From positions 138,948-202,947 of the forward strand of contig PBDF01000011.1 of assembly GCA_002717285.1 (NCBI GenBank): a DNA stretch of 64,000 nt. The letters are read 5' to 3'. A model generated the notes under the pieces. It did no database searches. It saw only the letters and a list, made by a program, of their open reading frames with translations, and was not told the DNA's origin. Positions within the stretch are counted from its first letter, which is position 1; the number at the start of each line of letters is the position of its first letter. Shown one piece after another: positions 25,846-34,917 of the stretch. The stretch comes from Magnetovibrio sp. GTDB lineage: Bacteria > Pseudomonadota > Alphaproteobacteria > Rhodospirillales_A > JABHCV01. The position numbers were made by a program, and so were the translations under genes.

Positions 25846-26477
25846 TCTTTTCAAACATACCATTACGAGTCGTACTTACGCTCAGAGCTAGCCAAGCAAA
25901 AAATTATGATGAGCAACGAGACAGTATCAGTCATGATTGGATCTCCAAACTTGTTGACTGGAACTGGACACCACTATTAATTCCAAATCTTTTAAAAAAC
26001 CCTGTTGAGTATTTGGATAGTCTTAAACCAGATCTATTGCTGTTAACTGGAGGCGAAAGCTTGGGTCAAAACTTAAAAAGAGATGAGACAGAAATAGCTC
26101 TTTTAAAACATGCTATAGTAACTCAACTTCCAATCTTTGGTGTCTGCCGTGGATTTCAACTTATTAATAAACATTTTAAAGGAACGAATACACAAGTCGA
26201 CGGGCATATTGCTAACGATCATAATGTCACTTTTACTGGCGTAGGAGAAAAAGTCTATGGTTCAAAACAAAAAGTGAATTCATTTCACAGCCTTGGCACA
26301 AAACCGAATAACTTGGGTCACGGATTAATACCTATCGCATATGATCAGAATGGATGGATCGAGGGTTTTTGTCAGCCACAACAAAATATTGCTGCTGTAA
26401 TGTGGCATCCAGAGAGAAATGGGGCTCCCAATGGTGACAAAATACTCGTTGAAAGTCTTTGCAAGCAAAAACTATGA
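25842..26477 (+). CDS. Class I amidotransferase-like hydrolase, probable gamma-glutamyl-CDP-amidate hydrolase (Cj1417-like)
   Basis: The 211-residue protein is a stand-alone glutaminase/gamma-glutamyl hydrolase domain with nucleophile Cys102 in GVCRGFQ and the His189/Glu191 pair in WHPER. The Campylobacter jejuni homologue Cj1417 hydrolyses gamma-glutamyl-CDP-amidate to glutamate and cytidine diphosphoramidate. I choose the ATG at 25842, which forms an ATGA overlap with the kinase stop; the open frame extends 10 codons upstream to another ATG. It overlaps the cytidylyltransferase in the same way, so the set is tightly coupled. Confidence 0.75.
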   Translation: MIFSNIPLRVVLTLRASQAKNYDEQRDSISHDWISKLVDWNWTPLLIPNLLKNPVEYLDSLKPDLLLLTGGESLGQNLKRDETEIALLKHAIVTQLPIFGVCRGFQLINKHFKGTNTQVDGHIANDHNVTFTGVGEKVYGSKQKVNSFHSLGTKPNNLGHGLIPIAYDQNGWIEGFCQPQQNIAAVMWHPERNGAPNGDKILVESLCKQKL

Positions 26478-27256
26478 AGGCAATTATCCTTGCAGCTGGG
26501 AGAGGCAGCCGTCTAAAGCCATATACAAAAGAATCTCCAAAATGCCTAACAGAGTTGGGCGGAATGACTTTGATAGAACGTCAATTACAGACACTAAGAA
26601 ATCAAGGTATAGATGATATTATAATTATTACCGGTTACAAATCAGATCAACTCAAACTTCCGGAAACACGTCAAATTCACAACACCTCATGGGCGAATAC
26701 CAATATGGTCGAGTCATTGTTCTGCGCAGAAGCTGAGTTTGGAAAGGACATTATAGTTTGCTATAGTGATATAATATACGAGCCTAACGTTTTAAGCTCA
26801 CTACTAATGTCCACCGAGGATATTTCAGTTGTTGTAGACCGAAAATGGCGTGCTTATTGGGAATACCGCTTTGATAATCCATTGTGTGATGCCGAGTCAC
26901 TCAAAATAAATTCAACAGGGCATATAACAGACATTGGGGCCCCCACCGAAGACATTAATTCAATTGAAGCACAGTATATTGGATTAATGCGTTTTCAAAA
27001 AAAAGGAATAAGTGCAATAAAAAACGCTAGATCTAATTTTCATAAACAGTTACGCCCTTGGATGACACAACACCCGATTAAGAAGGCCTACATGACCGAT
27101 CTGTTGATGGAAGTGATCTTGATGGGCTACCATGTTAAAGCTGTGCCGATAGAAAACGGTTGGCTTGAGGTAGACACAGTTAGTGATTACGAAACTTTAG
27201 CCCGAGATTTTAAAACAGGCAAAATTATCAACTTTTTCAACCCTAACTTAAACTGA
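26474..27256 (+). CDS. Nucleotidyltransferase, probable CTP:phosphoglutamine cytidylyltransferase (Cj1416-like)
   Basis: The 260-residue protein opens with MKAIILAAGRGSRLKPYT, the nucleotide-binding loop of sugar-phosphate and phosphocholine (LicC-type) nucleotidyltransferases; a metal-binding Asp sits at 99 (CYSDI) and a second in VDTVSDY near 240. In Campylobacter jejuni Cj1416 joins CTP and L-glutamine phosphate to give gamma-glutamyl-CDP-amidate. The ATG at 26474 overlaps the upstream stop as ATGA, which I prefer to the ATG 15 bases earlier. Taken alone it could be LicC-like; the neighbours decide. Confidence 0.75.
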   Translation: MKAIILAAGRGSRLKPYTKESPKCLTELGGMTLIERQLQTLRNQGIDDIIIITGYKSDQLKLPETRQIHNTSWANTNMVESLFCAEAEFGKDIIVCYSDIIYEPNVLSSLLMSTEDISVVVDRKWRAYWEYRFDNPLCDAESLKINSTGHITDIGAPTEDINSIEAQYIGLMRFQKKGISAIKNARSNFHKQLRPWMTQHPIKKAYMTDLLMEVILMGYHVKAVPIENGWLEVDTVSDYETLARDFKTGKIINFFNPNLN

Positions 27257-27262
27257 AACAAT

Positions 27263-29041
27263 TTGAACCATACACGCCAAAACGTTTTAATATTGACAGT
27301 TGACGCTTTTCGCGCTGATCGTGTAAGCCTTTTAGGCTACAGTCGTCCAACAACCCCAACCCTTGAACGCCTTGCAAGAAACAGTATTGTTTGCGAACAG
27401 GCTGTATCTCTAAGCACATTTACGCAGTCAGCTTGTATACAATTACTTACCTCGAGCAGGCCACTCTCATACGGTGGTTATGATCAAGGAGCAATAGGGC
27501 GTCCAAATACCCTATTCAAACATTTAAAGGATCACGGTTACAGAACCACTAGCCTAACCTCTTTACATTGGGTAAACAAATATTACGGGTATGGGCCCGG
27601 CTTGGATGAAGAATTACCACTATTTAGTATTAATACCTTCCCAGGTGTAGTTATCGTTATGCTGCGAAATACACTTATTGCCTTCGACAAAAAAATTATT
27701 GACGAACAAACTATGATAAAAAAAGTGCAGCCTATATTAGAAAAATTTTTTTTTGATATTTCTGACTTCTGCCAATGGCACATAAATCATGAAATCGAAA
27801 TTCAATCTAATTTTTCTGACACCTCTTTGGTGAATGCAGGCTACAACTATCCTCGGATTTTAAAATTAATTAAAAGGCACAAAGACAAATTTCAGAGTGA
27901 CTTAACTGCTTATGTACGCAAATACCTTGTCCCCACTTCAATAACAAATGATTGGTCTAATCAATGGCTGATTAAGGAGTGGCTTTACATGCGTCAGCCT
28001 GGAAAACTAGTTGAAGAGGCCACACACCGTTTATCAAATAAGGTACTAAAATATCTTGCACCTGATCTTTCTAAAGCACGAAATAACCGATACAAACATT
28101 ATGTGGATGCTGCTTCACTCGCAGATCAAGTCATCTCCTCTCTTGAGAAACATGATACAAAAAAACCATTTTGTATATGGACCCACTTCATGGATACTCA
28201 CTTACCATATGTATCCGGTCGAGGCCGATACTGGTATAAAAAAACACCTGAATACTTAAAAAAACTTGGACATAAAACTAGCTACAACCCAGCAATGACC
28301 TTTGACTTAAGTCCGCAGAAGCCTGAAGATAAGGAAGGGTTTTCTGCCTTATACGATGCATCTATTCTCTCTACAGATATTGAAATTAGCCGCATTATTG
28401 ATGCCTTAGACAGATTAGGACTGCGCGAAAATACGTTAGTTGCAATTTCTGGAGATCACGGGGAGGAGTTAGGAGAACACGGAAATTGGGGACATTATTT
28501 TACTCTATATGACCATAATACCCGAATCCCAATGTTGTTCCATCATCCAACTTTTAAGGAAACACGAATTAAAGCTCAAGTCTCAACCTTAGATTTTTCA
28601 CCAACAATCTCTGGCTTATTAGGGCTAAGAACTGATGACGCTTGGAAAGGCAGGGCAGTCAACCATAAAGATAAAACAAAATCCTTATTGTTGATGGAAA
28701 CCTTTTATGGCGGAAACTGTATGTTTGATAGTAGACCTCTTTACTTTGCGGTTAGATCTCCAAATCTACTATACTTGTGGAAAGAGTATCGTGACCCTGA
28801 AGATAAATACAGCCCAGATGGACCAGAACTATATGATCACACCAGCGATCCTGATCAGTTAAATAATATTTATAATGATGATCATCCTGAATTACCAAAA
28901 TTCAATCAACTCATAGCAGAACGGATGGCTGAAATATCTGAAATAACTGACCAACGAATTATTGATGCCTTTGGGCAAATTGGTCAAAAAGTTATCGAAC
29001 AAAACAGGCCAAAAAAGAAAAAAATCAAGTGTTCAGAATAA
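27263..29041 (+). CDS. Cytoplasmic alkaline-phosphatase-superfamily (sulfatase-like) protein with Thr at the nucleophile position
   Basis: The 592-residue protein has the sulfatase/phosphodiesterase fold: metal Asp14 in LTVDAFRADR and the second metal cluster in ISGDHGEELGEHG. At the position of the formylglycine Cys/Ser of sulfatases it has Thr54 (TQSACIQLLTSS), and the C/S-x-P-x-R motif is absent. Thr nucleophiles are known in phosphoethanolamine and glycerol-phosphate transferases. No signal peptide or membrane segment is visible, so it should be cytosolic. It begins at a TTG 6 bases after the cytidylyltransferase, which ties it to the phosphoramidate set as a possible transferase or hydrolase. 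Confidence 0.65.
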   Translation: MNHTRQNVLILTVDAFRADRVSLLGYSRPTTPTLERLARNSIVCEQAVSLSTFTQSACIQLLTSSRPLSYGGYDQGAIGRPNTLFKHLKDHGYRTTSLTSLHWVNKYYGYGPGLDEELPLFSINTFPGVVIVMLRNTLIAFDKKIIDEQTMIKKVQPILEKFFFDISDFCQWHINHEIEIQSNFSDTSLVNAGYNYPRILKLIKRHKDKFQSDLTAYVRKYLVPTSITNDWSNQWLIKEWLYMRQPGKLVEEATHRLSNKVLKYLAPDLSKARNNRYKHYVDAASLADQVISSLEKHDTKKPFCIWTHFMDTHLPYVSGRGRYWYKKTPEYLKKLGHKTSYNPAMTFDLSPQKPEDKEGFSALYDASILSTDIEISRIIDALDRLGLRENTLVAISGDHGEELGEHGNWGHYFTLYDHNTRIPMLFHHPTFKETRIKAQVSTLDFSPTISGLLGLRTDDAWKGRAVNHKDKTKSLLLMETFYGGNCMFDSRPLYFAVRSPNLLYLWKEYRDPEDKYSPDGPELYDHTSDPDQLNNIYNDDHPELPKFNQLIAERMAEISEITDQRIIDAFGQIGQKVIEQNRPKKKKIKCSE

Positions 29042-29373
29042 ATTTTTCAAAACCGGTTTATAAAATTAATTTCAACCACGTCACAATATTCTTTTACAAC
29101 AACCAAATAGAAGTCTACTGCGAGTAAAAATATCTCCATTCAAACGGCTTACAAAAACCAAACACAAAGTAAAAATTTTTGCCGGCATAGCTGTAAAAGC
29201 TTGCTCAAACTATTTGTATTGAGTTGATCAAAGCAAAAACAAACCGATGGTTTCTAAATATTTCCAACAATCATATTTTTTATATTTAATTCTTTTTTTT
29301 ATTCTTTCATGTGGTTAATCAAACGGATAGAAAACTAATTGTTGATCTTAAGATCATTTTTAGTTCACTTACT
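29042..29373. other. AT-rich intergenic stretch of about 330 bases
   Basis: No gene is seen. The stretch includes a 10-base palindrome AAACCGGTTT near 29050 and runs of T before the next gene. A possible GTG start at 29311 would extend the next gene into it, but I prefer the ATG at 29374. No terminator with a GC stem was found. Confidence 0.35.
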
Positions 29374-30645
29374 ATGAAAATATTATTTTTTACAGAAAAC
29401 ACGCATTTTGGTGGCCTAGATAATTTTTTGATTTCATTAATAAACCATTGGCCAAACTCTTCTGACGAAATAAGTATAATTTGCAATCAGAGCCACCCAG
29501 GTTTACCTTTTTTACGTAAACGATTGAAACGTGAATGTTTTATTGATTCCAATAGACTTTTACTAGATTGGGAGGTCTTATCTAAATTCGAATTTTACTT
29601 TCCAACCAAGTTTTTTAAGCGTGTGGTTGGTTTTATAATCCGATATCCTTTTTTTATTTACTACATAATCAGGCTTTATACATTGTTCAAAAAAGGGAAT
29701 CATGATCGGCTTATGATTGTTAATGGTGGTTATCCTGCTGGAAATTCAAATCGGGCCGCATCCATTGCCTGGGGGTTATTAGGAAAATCTAAGTCAATAC
29801 ATAACTTCCATAATATTGCCGTTAAGCCAAGTGGCTTGACTGCTTGGTTAGAAAATTTAATTGATTATTTTGTGCATGCTCATTCAAAAGCTTTTGTTTC
29901 ACCTTCAAACTCTTGTTCAGAAACAATCAGGGCCCGTTCTAGGTTTACAAACTCTAAAAAAATCACTTTTATTTACAATGGTACAGAAAAAGCTACAAAT
30001 TATTCACCATATAAAAGTAGTTTGAAAGAAAAAATTGGTATCCCAGATAATGGGCTTGTATGCTCAATGTTGGGTACATACGAACCAAGAAAAGGCCACC
30101 TTTTTTTACTTAAATGTCTCGCAAGTGTCTTAGAAAACACACCTAATGTATACTTTGTATTTTCTGGATATGGGTCACCAAAAGAAATACAAAAAGTTGG
30201 GTTTTTAGTTGATCAAATGGGTCTGGGAAAAAATGTTTTTCTTGAAGATGCCTCGATAAATAAAGATGAGTTATATAGTATCACAGACATTGTGATATCG
30301 GGTTCACAAGAATATGAGTCATTTGGATTAACATTAATAGAAGCGATGTGTCGTAAAATACCAATTGTTTGCACTAAAGTTGGTGGAATGGTTGAAGTAA
30401 TGGGGAATGATGATGGTGGTTATTGTGTTGAGAAGGACTGCGTCAAAACGTTTTCGCAGCAGCTTAATAAATTGCTGACAAATAAAAAACTGAGAGTAAT
30501 GAAGGGTAAAAAAGGTTATGAACGTTATCTTCAACTGTTCAAAGCAGAAAACATGTCAATGGCATATAAGGAGTTAATTTATTTAGAGGAAAGATCAAAC
30601 ATGAATCTGCTTCATATATTTAACTCTACAATTTCTAAAAAATGA
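29374..30645 (+). CDS. Glycosyltransferase family 4 (GT-B)
   Basis: This 423-residue GT-B enzyme has an N-terminal acceptor domain starting MKILFFTENTHFGGLDNF and a C-terminal GT4 donor-binding domain with GTYEPRKGH (about 229-237) and the conserved S-G-SQEYESFGLTLIEAM segment containing the E-x7-E motif. It transfers a sugar from a nucleotide-activated donor to the growing glycan on the cytoplasmic side. The start at 29374 matches family members; a GTG 63 bases upstream is also in frame. It opens a new subcluster after the phosphoramidate set. Confidence 0.8.
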   Translation: MKILFFTENTHFGGLDNFLISLINHWPNSSDEISIICNQSHPGLPFLRKRLKRECFIDSNRLLLDWEVLSKFEFYFPTKFFKRVVGFIIRYPFFIYYIIRLYTLFKKGNHDRLMIVNGGYPAGNSNRAASIAWGLLGKSKSIHNFHNIAVKPSGLTAWLENLIDYFVHAHSKAFVSPSNSCSETIRARSRFTNSKKITFIYNGTEKATNYSPYKSSLKEKIGIPDNGLVCSMLGTYEPRKGHLFLLKCLASVLENTPNVYFVFSGYGSPKEIQKVGFLVDQMGLGKNVFLEDASINKDELYSITDIVISGSQEYESFGLTLIEAMCRKIPIVCTKVGGMVEVMGNDDGGYCVEKDCVKTFSQQLNKLLTNKKLRVMKGKKGYERYLQLFKAENMSMAYKELIYLEERSNMNLLHIFNSTISKK

Positions 30646-30661
30646 AATCGGTACAGAAATA

Positions 30662-31834
30662 ATGAGCCTTCACCCAATGTCATTGACAAAAAAAGACATA
30701 ACCGATCGGTACTCATATCAAATTGATTACATTGAAGATATGACTGCTTTTATGGAGTCTGTTGCCAGAAAATCTGTCATCCCTCACCAGGTTGAAATTC
30801 AGCCAGGAAGGATAAAGGGAGCAAATTTGTGTTGGATGGATTGTTCTTATTGTTATGGAGGATCTTCTCAAAATACTACTGAAAAGTTAAGTCCTGAACG
30901 CTACATTGATTTAATGAACCAATTAGTAAATGGGCCTAATGGAGGCATAAAGAAGGTTGTTTTTGCTGGCTATGCGACAGACCCTCTTAACTATGAATAT
31001 ATCGATGATTTAGTCGAATGCGCCCTCAAAAATGAGCAAATCAATGGTTTTAATACTAAAGCACTTAGAGTTTCTGATCGTTTAGTTAAACTTTTAGCGG
31101 ACAAAAAAACAATTAAAAACTGTTACTTTAATATAAGCCTAGATGCCGGCTCAGCTCAAACTTACAATGACGTTCATTCAATAAATTCGAAGAAAGATAT
31201 TTATCATAAAATCCTTGAAAATATTAGTCGCATAACCTCAGCAATTAAATTAGCAGGTGTTGAGAGAGATGTGAGCGCTTCTTATCTAATCACACACCAA
31301 AATAATTCGCCTGCTGAAATTGAGACAGCAGTACGTGACATAAGTGATGCTGGTGTAAATTTAATTCGTTTTACATTTCCTCAAGTTCCAAGGGGAATGA
31401 ATAGTGCTGAGGGCAGCTCAATTCCAACAAAAATTGAGGCTGAGGCTTATCATCAAAAGTTAGCACCTCTAATTGAAAGCCTCGATAGCGCTGAAACTAG
31501 AGTGATTATTTTAAATACTGATTCAAAATTCGAAAATATCCCCCGTAGAATTTTACCATGTCTTGCTCGGTTCGTTTTTCCAACAATTGGTTACGATGGA
31601 TACATGTATCATTGTTCACAATCAGCGGCGCCACATTTTAGAGAACTAAGTCTAGGTAATTTACAAGAAATAGATTTCTGGGATGCCTACTATAATTACA
31701 ATACTGAAAAAATATGGTTGGATATGAAAAAGTCTACATATAAAACAATGGAAAAACTTGATTGTCGTTGCGATAGGAAAGAGCAATGCGTCAATACACT
31801 ATTTAAAAATTATCTCATTGAGAATGGTCAATAA
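30662..31834 (+). CDS. Radical SAM protein with C-terminal cysteine-rich (SPASM-like) region
   Basis: The 390-residue protein carries the 4Fe-4S radical SAM motif C-x3-C-x2-C at Cys57, Cys61 and Cys64. Further cysteines near residues 299 and 318 (CLARF, YHCSQS) and at the C-terminus (CRCDRKEQC) resemble a SPASM or twitch domain binding extra clusters. The substrate is unknown. It overlaps a Gfo/Idh/MocA oxidoreductase by 11 bases, which is followed by a nucleotidyltransferase, so it probably remodels a sugar or sugar nucleotide by dehydrogenation, deoxygenation or epimerisation. Confidence 0.75.
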   Translation: MSLHPMSLTKKDITDRYSYQIDYIEDMTAFMESVARKSVIPHQVEIQPGRIKGANLCWMDCSYCYGGSSQNTTEKLSPERYIDLMNQLVNGPNGGIKKVVFAGYATDPLNYEYIDDLVECALKNEQINGFNTKALRVSDRLVKLLADKKTIKNCYFNISLDAGSAQTYNDVHSINSKKDIYHKILENISRITSAIKLAGVERDVSASYLITHQNNSPAEIETAVRDISDAGVNLIRFTFPQVPRGMNSAEGSSIPTKIEAEAYHQKLAPLIESLDSAETRVIILNTDSKFENIPRRILPCLARFVFPTIGYDGYMYHCSQSAAPHFRELSLGNLQEIDFWDAYYNYNTEKIWLDMKKSTYKTMEKLDCRCDRKEQCVNTLFKNYLIENGQ

Positions 31835-32759
31835 AATTCCAGTAGCAATTATTGGGGCCACGGGTATTGGGCGTATTCATATTAGAGAATTTTTGGCAGC
31901 AGGAGCAAAAGTTGTTGGAATTCTTGGTAGTAATCCAAAAAGCACTATTTTAAGAGCAAAGGAATTATCAGACGAATTTAATCTCAAACTTCACGCTTAC
32001 TATAATATAGAAGAATTGATCAACTCTGATCTTAAAGCGGTAAGTGTATGCTCTCCACCTGATACCCATCTAAATATTTTGGAGCGCACACTAGAATCTA
32101 ACTTGTATGTATTTTGTGAAAAACCACTATTTTGGCAGAGTGAATACAATAACGACTTAATTAGAGAAACTCTAACTATATTAATGGGAAAAGCACAAGG
32201 GCGTTTGTTGGTCAATACTTCTAATGCATGGTTTATGGAAAATTACAAACGCTTAATGCAAAATTATAGAAAACCAAGAGAATTCTATTTAAAATTTCAC
32301 ACACATGGGCCCTACAGAGAGGAGGGCATTGGTTTAGATTTACTCCCTCATGGGCTCTCATTCCTATTAGAAATGGGTTGCAAGGGAGTAATTGAACAAC
32401 TCAAGGTTGAAACAAAGCAAAATGAATATAAATGCCAATTTAATTTAGACGGTGTAAGTGCTCACTTTGACTTTTGTGAAGATGCTAATTACTCAAAAGA
32501 ATTATCTTTTATTATCGATGGCACTAGAGTTAAAAGAATCCAAAAGATTGAGAATGGTACGTATAGTGTTTTTTTAGCATGCAATTTTTTCGAGAATAGA
32601 ATTCAGCAAGTTGAAGACCCTTTCAGAGTCTATATAAAACGATTTTTGAAAACGGTTTCTGAAGGAGGTGATTTTTCTAATCTAAAGAATAACATAACAA
32701 GAAATATGGAATTGATGACGCAAATTCTGAAGCCAAATGATAGGAAGTTAAATGATTGA
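31824..32759 (+). CDS. Gfo/Idh/MocA family oxidoreductase
   Basis: This 311-residue NAD(P)-dependent oxidoreductase has an N-terminal Rossmann domain, VAIIGATGIGRIHIREF, and the EKPL motif (CEKPLFW, about residue 95) with the catalytic Lys. I start at ATG 31824, which places the glycine motif near the N-terminus; an upstream ATG at 31758 lies deep inside the radical SAM gene. It overlaps the nucleotidyltransferase by 8 bases. Likely acts on a nucleotide sugar together with the radical SAM protein. Confidence 0.75.
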   Translation: MVNKIPVAIIGATGIGRIHIREFLAAGAKVVGILGSNPKSTILRAKELSDEFNLKLHAYYNIEELINSDLKAVSVCSPPDTHLNILERTLESNLYVFCEKPLFWQSEYNNDLIRETLTILMGKAQGRLLVNTSNAWFMENYKRLMQNYRKPREFYLKFHTHGPYREEGIGLDLLPHGLSFLLEMGCKGVIEQLKVETKQNEYKCQFNLDGVSAHFDFCEDANYSKELSFIIDGTRVKRIQKIENGTYSVFLACNFFENRIQQVEDPFRVYIKRFLKTVSEGGDFSNLKNNITRNMELMTQILKPNDRKLND

Positions 32760-33513
32760 TACTGCTGTTATTCTCTGTGGAGGACGCGGTTCACGAATGG
32801 GGATATCGAAACAGGCTAAATCGTTATGTCTCGTTAATGGAAAGCCCATCATTTGGTATATAATCCAACGACTATACATAGCTGGGTTTAAAAATTTTAT
32901 CCTACCCTTGGGTTATCTTGGTAAGAATATTCAAAAGCACGTTGAACAAAATTATCAAAATTTAAACTGCAAGTTTTATTTTGAAGATACGGGCACCGAC
33001 AGTGCAATTGGTAATCGTCTTTATCAAATTCGTAAATTTCTTCCAAAAAAAGAAGCATTTTTTTTAACAAATGGTGATGCCCTGTTTGACTTTAATATTG
33101 AGGATATGATCTTAGCCCATGGAGAGAAGAAATTATTTTCAACATTTGTCACGGTAGAAACAATTGCAAAGTATGGAGTTTTTTTGATTGATAAAGGAGC
33201 AACTATTGGTTTTGAACGAGAAGCGTTGGTAAAAAATTATGTCGTCCAAAAGGACAAAAAAAGCCTCGATGGAGAAATTTACTCTGGTATGGCGATACTA
33301 AACGAAGAGGCTTTTGACATAGTGGACTTGAGCACGTGTGACAACTTTGAAACAGAACTATACCCAAAATTAATTAGTATTCACCCATCAACTATATATC
33401 GCTTAAGTGGTTTTTGGTATGCTATTGATACTCTTAAAGACCTCAAATTAGCAGGGAGCAAATATAGAGTGTCCATAGAAAACTTAACTAGGAAACTAGA
33501 ACACAATACTTAA
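32752..33513 (+). CDS. Sugar-phosphate nucleotidyltransferase (RfbF/RmlA-like)
   Basis: The 253-residue protein opens with AVILCGGRGSRMG, the nucleotide-binding loop of sugar-1-phosphate nucleotidyltransferases, with a metal-binding Asp in LTNGDALFD (about 108). The layout most resembles glucose-1-phosphate cytidylyltransferase, but the sugar cannot be decided. It ends the GT4-radical SAM-oxidoreductase group, suggesting that group makes and uses a dedicated nucleotide sugar. A ribosome-binding AGGAAG precedes the start. Confidence 0.75.
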   Translation: MIDTAVILCGGRGSRMGISKQAKSLCLVNGKPIIWYIIQRLYIAGFKNFILPLGYLGKNIQKHVEQNYQNLNCKFYFEDTGTDSAIGNRLYQIRKFLPKKEAFFLTNGDALFDFNIEDMILAHGEKKLFSTFVTVETIAKYGVFLIDKGATIGFEREALVKNYVVQKDKKSLDGEIYSGMAILNEEAFDIVDLSTCDNFETELYPKLISIHPSTIYRLSGFWYAIDTLKDLKLAGSKYRVSIENLTRKLEHNT

Positions 33514-33795
33514 TTCCAATTAATTTATAAATTCAAATTAGTGAGAATATTATAGAGAAATCAAAAATCTCTCAGTTGAGAAAAGTTTTCAGTCTTCTCA
33601 GCGGAATAATCAACTTGTAAGATTTATCCATCATTTCCAAATATTTTGCATATTCAACATTTGTCCTTTTAGAAAAAATTAATTTTGGTAGTCGTTTTAG
33701 TTAAAAATACATTAATTCTCTGACTGTAGTTGTCCACTTTTGAATAGAATAAAGACATCCAAAAAATGAATAATTAAACAGAAGGAGAGGCATTT
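33514..33795. other. Intergenic stretch of about 280 bases
   Basis: AT-rich and without an open frame of note. A strong Shine-Dalgarno sequence GAAGGAGAGG (about 33781-33790) closes it just before the next gene. No convincing promoter pair or terminator was seen. Confidence 0.35.
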
Positions 33796-34761
33796 ATGCT
33801 TGTTAATGATGAAGCAATCCTGGAGATCGCTCGTTTAGCTCCCTCAATGGATACTTCAGCATCCTCACACTGGGATGGACACGAAGGAGAAGGATACGAG
33901 TATAAACTGGCAAAAGATCCTTTTAACTTTTCTAACGCACTTACCAATACTCATGTAATTGGGCCAGTTGGGGCTGTTTCCACAAAAACTACATTTCCCT
34001 ATAAAATTATGCACTGGGTTTTACAAATCCCATTCAGACTCATGGGAATAGGGTTCAAAGAGTTTTGGAGAATTGATAAGATAGCAGCAGACATAGCCAA
34101 AAGCCAAGGTAGAGCCTACGATGGGGATCTAATGCGTCATACGTTAACTATGGCTTTGATAAGTGACCGCTTGGATATTGAGTGTGATTCTAGATTAGTT
34201 GCAGTTATAGGAGACGGTTTTGCCAACATGTCATCACTCCTTATATCATCTGTCCCGCATAGTCGAGTGATATTAGTGAACCTCACTAAAACACTACTCC
34301 TAGACCTAGTGTATTTGAGAAAAGCATTTCCTAATGAAAATATTGCCCTTGCCCAAAATACTAATGAAATGAAAAAAGCACTTGCTTCTACTGATACTCG
34401 TATCATAGCTGTTCGAGCCGATGATATGCACTTGCTAGCTCAAGCTCCTGTAACTCTGGGTATAAATATTAAATCTATGATGGAAATGGACCCCCCAATA
34501 ACAGCAGCATATTTCGATGTTCTTCGAAAAGGTCCAGCAGATCAAACTGCTTTCTACTGCTGTAACGTTGACAAAAAGTATTGGGCTGACGGCACAGTCA
34601 TAAGTTTTTCTGAATATCCATGGCGTGAGGACGACATAGTCCTATTGGATGAACCCTGTCCCTGGGATCAATATCGATACCATAAACAATTGCCAATTTA
34701 TTCTAAATACAAGGGACTGAATCTCCATCGTCTCGTATACCTCAGTAAACAAATATTGTGA
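33796..34761 (+). CDS. Putative sugar O-methyltransferase
   Basis: The 321-residue protein resembles the putative sugar O-methyltransferase family found in exopolysaccharide loci: a helical N-terminal part, then VAVIGDGFANMSSLL (about 135-149) as a SAM-binding-like loop and ILVNLTKTLLLDL. I recognise the family only by overall pattern. It has the clearest ribosome-binding site in the locus (GGAGAGG). It stands alone between two intergenic stretches. Confidence 0.55.
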   Translation: MLVNDEAILEIARLAPSMDTSASSHWDGHEGEGYEYKLAKDPFNFSNALTNTHVIGPVGAVSTKTTFPYKIMHWVLQIPFRLMGIGFKEFWRIDKIAADIAKSQGRAYDGDLMRHTLTMALISDRLDIECDSRLVAVIGDGFANMSSLLISSVPHSRVILVNLTKTLLLDLVYLRKAFPNENIALAQNTNEMKKALASTDTRIIAVRADDMHLLAQAPVTLGINIKSMMEMDPPITAAYFDVLRKGPADQTAFYCCNVDKKYWADGTVISFSEYPWREDDIVLLDEPCPWDQYRYHKQLPIYSKYKGLNLHRLVYLSKQIL

Positions 34762-34917
34762 ATATGATAACTTTATAAATCAAATATTCTAAAAAAACTC
34801 GTGGTCACTTATGTCAAAATGACGCAATAATCTTAACATCTTAATAGACTCTATGCTTTGTCAAGGCTTTAAAATCTGATAGGTTGCGTTCAAAATTTAC
34901 AGTAAGAAGTAGAATAA

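Noticed and set aside
29048..29060. AAACCGGTTT palindrome after the sulfatase-like gene as a terminator
   Set aside because: It has no loop and no U-tract; a 10-base self-complementary word is not enough.
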